Shown here: piece by piece, positions 6,620 to 13,855 of the stretch
Layout: the number at the start of each line of letters is the position of its first letter
Position numbering within the stretch: position 1 is the stretch's first letter
NCBI GenBank assembly: GCA_021200895.1
Contig: JAJQFX010000230.1
Location: forward strand, 1 to 16,170
Source of the DNA: Clostridiales bacterium
Lineage (GTDB): Bacteria; Bacillota; Clostridia; Oscillospirales; Oscillospiraceae
Direction: 5' to 3'
Length of the DNA stretch: 16,170 nt
The notes under the pieces: generated by a model
Databases searched by the model: none
Told to the model about the DNA's origin: nothing
Seen by the model: the letters and a program-made list of their open reading frames with translations, nothing else
Translations under genes and position numbers: made by a program

Positions 6620-8362
6620 ATGAAAGAAATGATTCCCATCATTAACAAAACCCTGGAGCTGACAGAGGTGCAGAACCAGTGGTTCTTTGACGACACCTAT
6701 CAGTGCTGGTGCCTGGAGGATGTGCTGTACACCCTGAAGGCTACCACGCCCAAGTTCCAGCGGCTCAGCATCTTCGTCCCCGCCCCCTACATGAGTGCCC
6801 CTGGCGTCATTGACCCGACCGGCACTATGAACGGCTACACCGCCGCCACCGCCCCCGTTGTCCTGAACAACAACTCCGCCGGTTATATGCAGATGCCCCA
6901 TATGTGGCTGGGCGGCCCCCGCTGCTTTGGCCCCCAGTACCTGGAGCGGGGCTTCGTCTACGTCACCTGCGGCAACCGAGGCCACGAGTCCAAAGACGAG
7001 AACGGCACTTTCTGCGGCAAGGCCCCCATCAACCTGGTGGACCTGAAAATGGTCATCCGCTTCCTGCGGCACAACGCGGCGTCTCTGCCCGGCGACCTGG
7101 AGAAGATCATCTCCGTGGGCTGGAGCGCAGGCGGAGCCATGTCCACCCTGCTGGCCGTCACAGGTAACAGCAAGAACTATGACGCCTACCTGGAGGAAGC
7201 CGGGGCGTTTATGGATGAGCGGGACGACGTGTACGCCGCCCAAATCTACTGCCCCATCACCGACCTGGAGCACGCTGACCTGGCCTATGAGTGGATGTTC
7301 TCCGCTGACAAGGAGAACGAACCCTCCCCCGCAGGCCCTGCCGGCACCATGACCCCCTTCCAGGAGGCCCTGTCCGGTAAGCTGAAGGATGCCTATATTC
7401 AGTACTTCAACGGCCTGGGCCTGCGCCACCCCGACACCGGTGCGGCCATCACCCTGAACCCGGACGGCCGGAGCGGCAGCGCCTATGACTACCTGATGGC
7501 GCAGCTGAACGCTTCCGCTACCAAGTACCTGACCAAGCTGGGCAAGGGCGAGCTGCCGGAGCAGTATAGCCCGGGGGATTACCTGAGCGGGAACTACACC
7601 TACGAGGCCCCGGCCCCCATGGGCGGCGGCGACAAGGAGCCGGACGATGCTGACCTGATGCAGGGCCATGCCGGGCCCGGCGTCGCCCTGAACAAGCCGC
7701 CTATGGGCGGCCCGGAAGGGGAGATGTCTGCGGAGCCGCCCTCCCTGGGCGATATGCTGAGCCGCCCGCCCAAGGGCATGCCTGCGCCGCCTCCCTTTGC
7801 CCCCGCCACCGTCACGCTCCAGGGCAAGGACAAGACCGCCTGGCTCTCCTGGGACGGGCAGCAGGCTGCCATCTCCGACCTGGATAGCTATGTGCTGAAC
7901 CATCGCCGCCGCATGAAGCCCTGCACCGCCTTCGACACGCTGAACTGTGACAGCGGCGAGAACAAGGTGTACGGCTCTGCTACGCAGCCCACCTTCCACT
8001 TTGACAAAGCCGTTGCCCCCGCCATTGCCGCCCTGGAGCAGCAGTTCCCGGAGGAGTACGAGCGCTACTATGCCGCCTACGCAACGGATGTTCAGGACGC
8101 GGCACTGGCCCAGCGGAAGTGCCTCAATAACCCGATGAACTACATCGGCACTGAGGAAGCCTGCGACCAGGCCAAGTTCTACCGCATCCGTGTAGGCGCC
8201 AGCGATGCGGACACTTCCTTCTCCATCGGTATGACGCTGGCGCTGAAGCTGGCCAACGCCGGGAAGCCGGTGGATTACGCTCTGGTGTGGGATCAGCCCC
8301 ACTGCGAGGCGGACTACGCCGGCGAGGTCTGCGACTGGATCGAATCGGTCTGCGAGCGGTAA
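6620..8362 (+). CDS. Subtype B tannase-like alpha/beta hydrolase
   Basis: A 580-residue cytoplasmic hydrolase with no signal peptide. The start is ATG 6620, six bases after GGAGGT. Several blocks agree with what I know of lactobacilli tannase TanB: IFVPAPYM, GYTAATAPVVLNNNSAGYM, the nucleophile elbow GWSAGG (Ser169), YCPITDLEHADLAYEW (210-225), FYRIRVGASDADTSF (520-534, catalytic Asp531) and YALVWDQPHCEADY (553-566, catalytic His561). Tannases of this group cleave galloyl esters; related members act on other phenolic or acyl esters. It is longer than TanB by roughly 100 residues. Much of that is a Pro/Gly/Met-rich insert at about residues 329-396, between the lid region and the LDSYV segment. 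It is the last gene of the LysR-linked cluster. Confident as a tannase-superfamily hydrolase; less so that gallate is the acyl group. Confidence 0.85.
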   Translation: MKEMIPIINKTLELTEVQNQWFFDDTYQCWCLEDVLYTLKATTPKFQRLSIFVPAPYMSAPGVIDPTGTMNGYTAATAPVVLNNNSAGYMQMPHMWLGGPRCFGPQYLERGFVYVTCGNRGHESKDENGTFCGKAPINLVDLKMVIRFLRHNAASLPGDLEKIISVGWSAGGAMSTLLAVTGNSKNYDAYLEEAGAFMDERDDVYAAQIYCPITDLEHADLAYEWMFSADKENEPSPAGPAGTMTPFQEALSGKLKDAYIQYFNGLGLRHPDTGAAITLNPDGRSGSAYDYLMAQLNASATKYLTKLGKGELPEQYSPGDYLSGNYTYEAPAPMGGGDKEPDDADLMQGHAGPGVALNKPPMGGPEGEMSAEPPSLGDMLSRPPKGMPAPPPFAPATVTLQGKDKTAWLSWDGQQAAISDLDSYVLNHRRRMKPCTAFDTLNCDSGENKVYGSATQPTFHFDKAVAPAIAALEQQFPEEYERYYAAYATDVQDAALAQRKCLNNPMNYIGTEEACDQAKFYRIRVGASDADTSFSIGMTLALKLANAGKPVDYALVWDQPHCEADYAGEVCDWIESVCER

Positions 8363-8374
8363 TGGATAACCGGT

Positions 8375-8399
8375 GGCGCGGAGGTCACTCCTCCGCGCC
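8375..8399. terminator. Convergent hairpin spanning the rsmI stop codon
   Basis: GGCGCGGAGG (8375-8384) and CCTCCGCGCC (8390-8399) form a perfect 10-bp stem with the 5-nt loop TCACT. The rsmI stop (8387-8385, minus strand) falls in the loop. It sits 12 bases after the tannase-like stop, so it can end transcription from both sides, although neither side has a strong T run. Confidence 0.6.
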
Positions 8400-9237
8400 C
8401 TTCCGGGCCAGCGCCGCCTGATACAGCTCGTTCTTCGGCAGGCCGCTCTCCTGGGCCACCTGGCGGGCGGCGTCTTTGAGCCGCAGCCCCTGAGTCTCCT
8501 TGAGCTGGCGCACCCGTGCGGCGCCCTCCTCCAGGGTGAGAGGGGCGGCCTCCTCCGGGGCCTCGGCCCCTTCGACCACCAGCACGAACTCCCCCCCTGG
8601 GCGGGTTCTCCCGGTACCAGGCGCAGGCCTCCCCCAGGGTAGTGCGCCGCACCTCCTCGTGGAGCTTGGTCAGTTCCCGGCACAGGGCCACCCGCCGATG
8701 GGGGCCGAAGGTCTCCTGTAGGTCGCTGAGGGTGGCGCAGAGCTTGTGAGGCGCTTCGTAAAAAATCATCGTGCGCGTTTCCCCCCGGAGGGCATCCAGA
8801 TGTGCCCTCCGGTTCTTTTTGTTTGTCGCCAAAAAGCCCTCAAAGGTGAACCGGCCCGTGGGCAGGCCGGAGACCGCCAACGCTGTCACTAGGGCGCAGG
8901 GGCCGGGGATGGCCACCACGGGGATACCTGCCTCGGCGCACAGCCGCACCAGATCCTCCCCCGGGTCGCTGATGGCCGGGGTGCCTGCGTCTGTGACCAG
9001 GGCGCAGTTCTCGCCCTCCAGCAGCCGGTTTACGATGGCGGGGCCGCTGGTCTCCACATTGTGGCGGTAGTAGCTGACCAAGGGCTTGCGAATGCCCAGA
9101 TGGTTCAGCAGTTTCAGGGAGACGCGGGTATCCTCCGCCGCAATGAAGTCCGCCTCGTTCAGCGTGTCCGTTATACGGCTGCTGATGTCTCCCAGGTTGC
9201 CGATGGGCGTCGGCACCAGATATAGTGTTCCTGCCAT
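8385..9237 (-). CDS. rsmI: 16S rRNA (cytidine1402-2'-O)-methyltransferase RsmI, apparent +1 frameshift
   Basis: RsmI uses SAM to 2'-O-methylate C1402 in the 16S rRNA decoding site. The tetrapyrrole-methylase fold is plain: LYLVPTPIGNLGDISSR at the start, IAAEDTR, LVTDAGTPAISDPG, VVAIPGPCALVTAL, MIFYEAPHKL and ALCRELTKLHEEV. The frame breaks at a run of seven C at 8591-8597. Dropping one base changes ENPPRGG-VRAGG into ENPPRGEFVLVVEGAE and continues through VRQLKETQGLRLKDAARQVA to KGAEE-stop. This gives 283 residues, a normal RsmI length. As written, the frame instead runs on into an arginine/glycine-rich nonsense tail overlapping the tannase-like gene to 8314. A consensus error is the likeliest cause. 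ATG 9237 follows the upstream stop by 2 bases, with GGAGGG inside the end of that gene. Confidence 0.93.
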
Positions 9238-9239
9238 AA

Positions 9240-9905
9240 TTACCCTCCATTTTGTTCGTTTAGCAGCAAAACCGGCTCCACCGTCAGCCCTCTGCCGCTC
9301 TGGCGGACGCCCTCCACCAGGGCCAGCCGGGGCCTGCGGGTTGGGCTGGATTGCACCAGCTGCAATCGCTTCGGCTCGATGGCGGCTCCCCGCACGGCCT
9401 CAAATAAATCCGCCAGCCGCTCCGGACGGAGGCAGACCGCCAGCCGCCCGCCGGTTTTCAGCCGCTTTCCCGCCGCCAAACACAGTTCAGGTAGATTGCA
9501 GCAAAGCTCCGCCCGGGCCACGCCCCGATTCCCCTGGGCCACATAGCCCGTCTCCGGGGCAAAGTAGGGCGGATTGGACACGGCAAGGTCATAGTGCCCC
9601 TCCGTCAGCCAGCCCGGCTCCCGCAGGTCGCCCTGGATAACCGTTCCGGGCAGACCGTTCTCCCGGAGGTTCTCCTCCGCCAGCGCCGCCGATTCCGGGA
9701 CGCACTCAATGCCGTCCAGCGTCAGGCCGTCAGCCCGCTCCGCCAGCAGCAGGGGCAGCACCCCTACGCCGCAGCCCAGGTCCAGCACCCGCCAGCCCGG
9801 GCGGAGAGTGGCGAACCGGGCAAGGCGCACCGAATCCGTCCCCAGCTTCGGCAGGCCGTCCCGCTGGCGCAGGGTGTAGCGGCCCAGACGCTCCACCGTT
9901 TCCAT
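9240..9905 (-). CDS. tRNA1(Val) (adenine37-N6)-methyltransferase family protein (YfiC/TrmN6-like)
   Basis: A 221-residue Rossmann-fold SAM-dependent methyltransferase. Motif I is VLDLGCGVGVL at 40-50, the acidic end of motif II is IE at 66-67, and NPPY at 111-114 is the amino-methyltransferase signature for adenine N6 or similar targets. The N-terminal QRDGLPKLGTDSVRLARFA matches the YfiC/TrmN6 group (usually about 230-250 residues), whose Escherichia coli member methylates A37 of tRNA1(Val). The target here is inferred by family. ATG 9905 is chosen because AGGAGG stands 9 bases upstream; a longer reading from 9944 lacks a ribosome site and would begin on the promoter -10. It is immediately upstream of rsmI, a common pairing of translation-modifying enzymes in Firmicutes. 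Confidence 0.85.
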   Translation of the reverse strand: METVERLGRYTLRQRDGLPKLGTDSVRLARFATLRPGWRVLDLGCGVGVLPLLLAERADGLTLDGIECVPESAALAEENLRENGLPGTVIQGDLREPGWLTEGHYDLAVSNPPYFAPETGYVAQGNRGVARAELCCNLPELCLAAGKRLKTGGRLAVCLRPERLADLFEAVRGAAIEPKRLQLVQSSPTRRPRLALVEGVRQSGRGLTVEPVLLLNEQNGG

Positions 9906-9942
9906 GGATGTACTCCTCCTGTCTGCTTGTTCATTGGCCTCC

Positions 9943-9971
9943 ATTGTAGCATATGGGCGGAACTTTTTCCA
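9943..9971 (-). promoter_or_regulatory. Promoter for the methyltransferase-rsmI operon
   Basis: On the minus strand, an extended -10 TGCTACAAT (TACAAT at 9948-9943) lies 17 bp from TGGAAA (9971-9966). The -35 matches consensus at four of six bases and the TG extension compensates. It is back-to-back with the luxS promoter. Confidence 0.6.
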
Positions 9972-9995
9972 CCGCTTTTTTCCCAGCCGCCAGGG

Positions 9996-10024
9996 TTGCC
10001 ACCCCCCGGCGGCTGTGTTATACT
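9996..10024 (+). promoter_or_regulatory. luxS operon promoter
   Basis: -35 TTGCCA (9996-10001) and -10 TATACT (10019-10024) are separated by 17 bp. The predicted start is near 10031, about 27 bases before the luxS ATG. Confidence 0.75.
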
Positions 10025-10038
10025 AAGTGTAATACTTA
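10024..10038. promoter_or_regulatory. Palindrome at the luxS transcription start
   Basis: TAAGTGTAATACTTA is a TAAGT-N5-ACTTA dyad that begins at the last base of the -10 and covers the expected start site. A repressor bound there would block the operon. No regulator can be named from the sequence. Confidence 0.4.
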
Positions 10039-10057
10039 TCAAAGGAGTGCCTTTTCC

Positions 10058-10528
10058 ATGTCTATAGACCGCATTGCCAGCTTCACCGTTGACCATGACC
10101 TGCTGAAGCCGGGCATTTACATCTCCCGCATCGACGGGGACGTTATCACCTACGACCTGCGCACCTGCACCCCCAACGCCGGAGTGTATATGGATAACTG
10201 CACCATGCACTCGGTGGAGCATATGTTTGCCACCTTCATCCGGAACTCCGAAATCGCCCCCGCTGTGCTGTACTTCGGCCCCATGGGGTGCCAGACCGGG
10301 TTCTACCTGCTGGTGCGCAGCAGCGTCAGCCAGGAGCAGGTGCTCCAGGCCGTGCTGGACACCTTGCAGCGCATCCTGGACTATGACGGCCCCGTGTTCG
10401 GTGCGTCCCGGAAGGAGTGCGGCAACTACCGCAACCTGGATTTGCAGTCCGCGAAAACGCTGTGCAGGGCCTATTTGGACACGCTGCACGCCGCCCAGCC
10501 CATCGACTTTCAATATCAGAAGGAGTGA
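10058..10528 (+). CDS. luxS: S-ribosylhomocysteine lyase LuxS
   Basis: LuxS cleaves S-ribosylhomocysteine to homocysteine and DPD, the precursor of autoinducer-2. The 156-residue protein has normal family length. The metal site HSVEH gives His51, Glu54 and His55, the third ligand is Cys121 in ECGNYRNLDL, and GPMGCQTGFYL holds the active-site Cys78. The ATG is preceded by AAAGGAG. It opens a four-gene operon and is followed 6 bases later by the nucleosidase that makes its substrate, so the two steps of S-adenosylhomocysteine detoxification are encoded side by side. Cytosolic. Confidence 0.97.
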   Translation: MSIDRIASFTVDHDLLKPGIYISRIDGDVITYDLRTCTPNAGVYMDNCTMHSVEHMFATFIRNSEIAPAVLYFGPMGCQTGFYLLVRSSVSQEQVLQAVLDTLQRILDYDGPVFGASRKECGNYRNLDLQSAKTLCRAYLDTLHAAQPIDFQYQKE

Positions 10529-10534
10529 CCTGTT

Positions 10535-11221
10535 ATGATTGGTATTATCGGCGCAATGCAAATTGAAATTGACGGCCTCCGCGCTATGCTGGAAGCCCCT
10601 GCCACCCGCACCATCAGCGGCATTGAATACACCAGCGGCACCCTCCACGGGGTGGATGTGGTAATGGCGGTCTGCGGCATCGGCAAGGTGTTCGCCGCCA
10701 TCTGCGCCCAGACGATGATTTTAAGCTATCCGGTGGACGCCGTTATCAACACTGGCGTGGCGGGCACCCTTTCCCCCAATATCGGGATTCAGGACATCGC
10801 CATCGCCTCCGACCTGGTACAGCATGATATGGACACCTCTGCCATCGGCGACCCGCCCGGCCTGCTGTCCGGCATCAACGTCATTCATCTGCCCTGTCAG
10901 CCCAAGCTGGTTTCCCTGGCGGAGGAAATCGCGGCAGAGCAGGGCTTCCACACTGAGACGGGCACCATCGCCAGCGGCGACCAGTTTGTCCACACCGACG
11001 GGGAGAAGGAACGCATCCGCACCGCCTTCGGTGGCATTGCCGCCGAGATGGAGGGGGGCAGCATCGCCCAGGTGTGCTATGTGAACCAGGTGCCCTGCGT
11101 AGTGATTCGGGCCATCTCCGACGATGCCTCCGGCAACTCCCCGGCGGACTACAGCCAGTTTGCCGCCAAAGCGGCGGAGCGCTCCATCCAGTTGGTCTCC
11201 CAGCTGGTGCGGCGCTACTGA
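10535..11221 (+). CDS. mtnN: 5'-methylthioadenosine/S-adenosylhomocysteine nucleosidase
   Basis: This enzyme hydrolyses MTA and SAH (and usually 5'-deoxyadenosine) to adenine and the thioribose moiety. The 228-residue protein begins MIGIIGAMQIEIDGL, with the catalytic-water Glu11. It has INTGVAGTL at 71-79, the substrate-binding EMEGGSIAQVC at 171-181 (Met172, Glu173), and the catalytic Asp196 in RAISDDASGN. AGGAG overlaps the luxS stop, so translation is likely coupled. Its SAH product S-ribosylhomocysteine feeds LuxS directly. No truncation or odd residue is visible. Confidence 0.96.
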   Translation: MIGIIGAMQIEIDGLRAMLEAPATRTISGIEYTSGTLHGVDVVMAVCGIGKVFAAICAQTMILSYPVDAVINTGVAGTLSPNIGIQDIAIASDLVQHDMDTSAIGDPPGLLSGINVIHLPCQPKLVSLAEEIAAEQGFHTETGTIASGDQFVHTDGEKERIRTAFGGIAAEMEGGSIAQVCYVNQVPCVVIRAISDDASGNSPADYSQFAAKAAERSIQLVSQLVRRY

Positions 11222-11241
11222 CACCGGAAAGGGCGGGCAAT

Positions 11242-12273
11242 ATGGAACGCAAACAATGGCTTGCCGAGATTCCCAAGGTGGAGCTGCACTGTCACCTGGA
11301 CGGCAGCCTGCCGCCGGAGGCCATGACGGACTACCTGACCCGGACAGGCCGTGTCCCGGCGGGGCGGCAGCTTCGTTACTCCGTCCCAGCGGACTGCACC
11401 AGCCTGGCGGACTATCTGACCTGTTTTGACCTGCCCCTCCTGTGCCTGCAAACAGAGGACAGCATTGCGGACTTTGTCGCTGCCGTCCTGCGGGAGGCGG
11501 CGCGGGAGCGGGTGTTCTACCTGGAGCTGCGCTTTGCCCCCATGTTCTCCCAGGCGGAGGGGCTGACGCTGGAGCAGGTTTTTGCCGCTGTCCAGCGGGG
11601 CAGGGAGATTGGAACGGCGGAGACCGGCGTCCGCTGCGGCTTCCTGGCCTGCGCCATGCGGAACCTCTCCCCGGCTCAAAATCTGGAGATGCTGGAGGAG
11701 GCCACCCTGTGGTATCCTGACCTGATTTGCGGGCTGGATCTGGCCGGGGACGAGGCGGCCCACCCCACCCGGGAGCAGGAGCAGCTGTTCCGCCGGGCCA
11801 GAGAACTGGGCATCCCCTTCACCATTCATTCCGGCGAGACGGGCAGCGTGGAGAACCTGGAAGCCGCCCTGTCCTACGGCGCGGCCCGGGTGGGCCACGG
11901 CATCGCCCTGCAAAAATCCCCGGCGTTGCTGCGGGCATATGCAGAGGCGGGCATCAGCGTGGAACTGTGTCCCCTCAGCAATTTGCAGACCAGGGCGGTA
12001 CCCGGCTGGGAAGCATATCCCTTCCGGCAGTTCTATGAGGCCGGGCTAACCGTGTCCGTCAACACGGACAACCGCACCGTCAGCGGCACCACTATGGCTG
12101 CTGAGCTGGAGCGGCTCTGCGTTCACTGCGGGCTGACCCCGGCGGAGGTTCCGGCGCTGCTCCGGAACGCCAACCGCTGCTCCTTTGCCCCGCCCCAGGT
12201 AAAAGCTGACTATGAGGCGGCATTGCAGGCATTTTTGCGGCGGAATCCACCAGAGGAGGTCACGATACCATGA
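11242..12273 (+). CDS. add: Adenosine deaminase
   Basis: A 343-residue zinc-dependent deaminase of the ADA fold. Ligands and catalytic residues are visible: HCHLDG (His16, His18), FTIHSGE (His196, proton donor Glu199), RVGHG (His219) and VNTDNRTVS (Asp276). Asp20 in HLDG is the residue that contacts the nucleoside ribose in ADA, whereas adenine deaminases of this superfamily usually have HIEG, so adenosine or a 5'-modified adenosine is favoured over adenine. The start is ATG 11242 with a weak GGAAAGGGCGGG ahead, 20 bases after the nucleosidase stop; an in-frame extension upstream overlaps that gene and lacks family similarity. In this operon it probably deaminates adenosine, or perhaps 5'-deoxyadenosine or MTA, for purine salvage alongside SAM by-product recycling. 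Confidence 0.92.
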   Translation: MERKQWLAEIPKVELHCHLDGSLPPEAMTDYLTRTGRVPAGRQLRYSVPADCTSLADYLTCFDLPLLCLQTEDSIADFVAAVLREAARERVFYLELRFAPMFSQAEGLTLEQVFAAVQRGREIGTAETGVRCGFLACAMRNLSPAQNLEMLEEATLWYPDLICGLDLAGDEAAHPTREQEQLFRRARELGIPFTIHSGETGSVENLEAALSYGAARVGHGIALQKSPALLRAYAEAGISVELCPLSNLQTRAVPGWEAYPFRQFYEAGLTVSVNTDNRTVSGTTMAAELERLCVHCGLTPAEVPALLRNANRCSFAPPQVKADYEAALQAFLRRNPPEEVTIP

Positions 12274-12740
12274 GAAGAAGCGACCGGGCCGTCACCGATT
12301 CCCAGAAAATCGACGCCGTCATTCAGTCCTGCGACTGCTGCCGTCTGGCCTTCGCCACCGGCGGCGCGCCGTATATCGTTCCCCTGAACTTTGGCTTTGC
12401 CTGGGAGGATGGCGTGCGGGTCTTTTACTTTCACAGCGCCACCGAAGGGCAAAAACTTGACCTGCTGAGGGAATGCCCCGTGGTAGGGTTTGAACTGGAT
12501 ACCGGCCATCATTTGAACGCCGGGGACACCGGCTGCCAGTATTCCTATCGCTTTCAAAGCGTCATCGGCACAGGCCGGGCGGCGCTGGTGGAGGATGCGG
12601 AGGGAAAACGGCAGGCGCTGACCCTGCTGCTGGCCCATTATACTGGCCGGAGCGGCTGGACTTTCCCTGACGCCGCGCTGGAGCAGGTGGCGGTCTGGCG
12701 CATGGAGGTGCTGACCCTCTCCTGCAAGGAGCACACCTGA
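12270..12740 (+). CDS. NimA/pyridoxamine 5'-phosphate oxidase-like flavin-binding protein
   Basis: A 156-residue split-barrel protein. CRLAFATGGAPYIVPLNFGF, then VRVFYFHSATEGQKLDLLRE, then VIGTGRAALVEDAEGKRQAL are the three conserved blocks of the PNPOx-like/NimA family, which bind FMN, F420 or heme. NimA reduces nitroimidazoles, and many homologues are uncharacterised oxidoreductases. The tail AALEQVAVWRMEVLTLSCKE closes the barrel as usual. Its ATG overlaps the adenosine deaminase stop (ATGA), with GAGGAGG about 10 bases before, so it is translationally coupled and belongs to the luxS operon. Its tie to SAM recycling is not obvious from sequence. Confidence 0.88.
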   Translation: MRRSDRAVTDSQKIDAVIQSCDCCRLAFATGGAPYIVPLNFGFAWEDGVRVFYFHSATEGQKLDLLRECPVVGFELDTGHHLNAGDTGCQYSYRFQSVIGTGRAALVEDAEGKRQALTLLLAHYTGRSGWTFPDAALEQVAVWRMEVLTLSCKEHT

Positions 12741-12832
12741 TACCTTCTCATTGCCGCTTGAAATGCTGCCCCGCAGCTACTAATAGTTGCAAATTTTGAA
12801 GTTTTTTCAAAGATATAGAAAGGAAAACATTT
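12741..12832 (+). promoter_or_regulatory. AT-rich intergenic leader, probable promoter of the lectin-nagZ pair
   Basis: This 92-base gap is much more AT-rich than the flanks. It holds TTGCAA (12787-12792) with a poor GATATA 19 bp downstream, and a small dyad TTTGAA...TTCAAA followed by AAG. No strong promoter or terminator can be singled out. AGGA lies 10 bases before the next ATG. Confidence 0.3.
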
Positions 12833-13855
12833 ATGCTTTGCCCTTATTGTGGAAAAACGACGAAGGACGACGCCCTGTTCTGCGCGACCTGCGGCCATAA
12901 AATCGCCCGGTGCCCTTCCTGCAACCGGGTGCTGAGAACCAACGCCAGATTTTGCGGCTTTGGCGGTACGGCGCTGCCGCCGGAACTGCTGCTGGATTTG
13001 CCTGCTCCGATGGCTGCGGCGGTGCCGCTAGTAGCGCCGCAGCCAAGGTATGTCTCCAACGAGGCCCACCCTGCGGGGCAGACGAAGGAGCGCTCCAGGC
13101 GCCCCATCATCCTTGCCGTGGTACTCATTGTGCTGCTGCTGATTGGCATTGTGGTGGGCGTTGGCCTTTGGCAGGGCTGGTTCTCCTCTGACCGCTCCAG
13201 TGATGAAGAGGGTGCCCTCTCCGTCTCAGCAGGTGAGGCGGCCGACCAGAGCGAAGCGCCGGAGGAAGGAACGTTGGCTGCTGCTGCGAGCGAGCCTCAG
13301 CCGGAGGACGCCGTTCAGAGCGAAGCGGCCAACGAAGCAGAGGGAAACGCCGCCCAGTCCTCCGAAGCGGCGGCGGAAGCAGACGTGGAAGCGGAGCAGG
13401 CAGAGGTTCCTATCTCAGAGCGCACCTATGAAATCGTAGCGTCCGACCTGTCCTGGTCTGAGGCCAACGAAGCAGCCAGGGAAGCGGGGGGCCATTTGGC
13501 GACCATCACCTCCGAGGAGGAGTATGACGTCCTCTGTACTCTGGCGGACGAAAGCGGGCTGAAATACCTCTGGCTGGGCGCGGCCCTGACCTCGGATGAG
13601 ATGATATGGGGCGAGGACGGCTGTTGGATCACCGGGGAAGCCTGGGGCTTCGATGCCTGGTATCCCGGAGAGCCCAGCCTGGCCGATGCGGACGGCACGC
13701 AGGAATTTTGCCTGTGCCTGTGGAATGCCGCTTATGATGGGGCGGACATTGGCTGGACCATGAACGACCAGCGAGATAAGCTGGTGGAGGATTTCCCCTC
13801 CATCAGCGGAAAGGTTGGCTACGTCATTGAATTTGACGACGGGTATGTGGAATGA
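12833..13855 (+). CDS. Zinc-ribbon / transmembrane / C-type lectin-like domain protein
   Basis: A 340-residue modular protein. Residues 3-20 form one zinc ribbon (CPYC...CATC). Residues 27-44 form a second (CPSC...CGFG) whose fourth ligand is Gly44 where Cys is expected. A hydrophobic segment at 91-112, preceded by RSRR, is a single membrane span, so the ribbons lie inside and the rest outside. Residues 120-195 are an Ala/Glu/Ser-rich linker. Residues 197-336 are a C-type lectin-like domain: LSWSEANEAAREAGGHLATI, YLWLGA (245-250), WYPGEPS (276-282), the cysteines 235, 264, 293 and 295, and GYVIEFD at the end. The EPS tripeptide sits where calcium-dependent lectins have EPN or QPD, so sugar binding is possible but not assured. 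The stop overlaps the next start (ATGATG), tying it to the NagZ-type enzyme. Confidence 0.85.
   Translation: MLCPYCGKTTKDDALFCATCGHKIARCPSCNRVLRTNARFCGFGGTALPPELLLDLPAPMAAAVPLVAPQPRYVSNEAHPAGQTKERSRRPIILAVVLIVLLLIGIVVGVGLWQGWFSSDRSSDEEGALSVSAGEAADQSEAPEEGTLAAAASEPQPEDAVQSEAANEAEGNAAQSSEAAAEADVEAEQAEVPISERTYEIVASDLSWSEANEAAREAGGHLATITSEEEYDVLCTLADESGLKYLWLGAALTSDEMIWGEDGCWITGEAWGFDAWYPGEPSLADADGTQEFCLCLWNAAYDGADIGWTMNDQRDKLVEDFPSISGKVGYVIEFDDGYVE

Noticed and set aside
8314..8590. Extended RsmI C-terminus in the uncorrected frame
   Set aside because: The tail is Arg/Gly-rich nonsense. The alternative frame after the C run gives a proper RsmI ending and normal length.
5156..8683. Very long minus-strand open frame (1175 codons)
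   Set aside because: It lies antisense to three esterase genes that have catalytic motifs and ribosome sites. Its translation is His/Gly/Val-rich without family motifs, as expected from GC-rich third positions.
9906..9944. Upstream ATG for the YfiC-like methyltransferase
   Set aside because: It lies on the promoter -10 and has no ribosome site, while AGGAGG precedes the ATG at 9905.
11074..11241. Longer N-terminus for adenosine deaminase
   Set aside because: It would overlap the nucleosidase gene and shows no ADA similarity; ELHCHLDGS is correctly placed near the N-terminus when starting at 11242.
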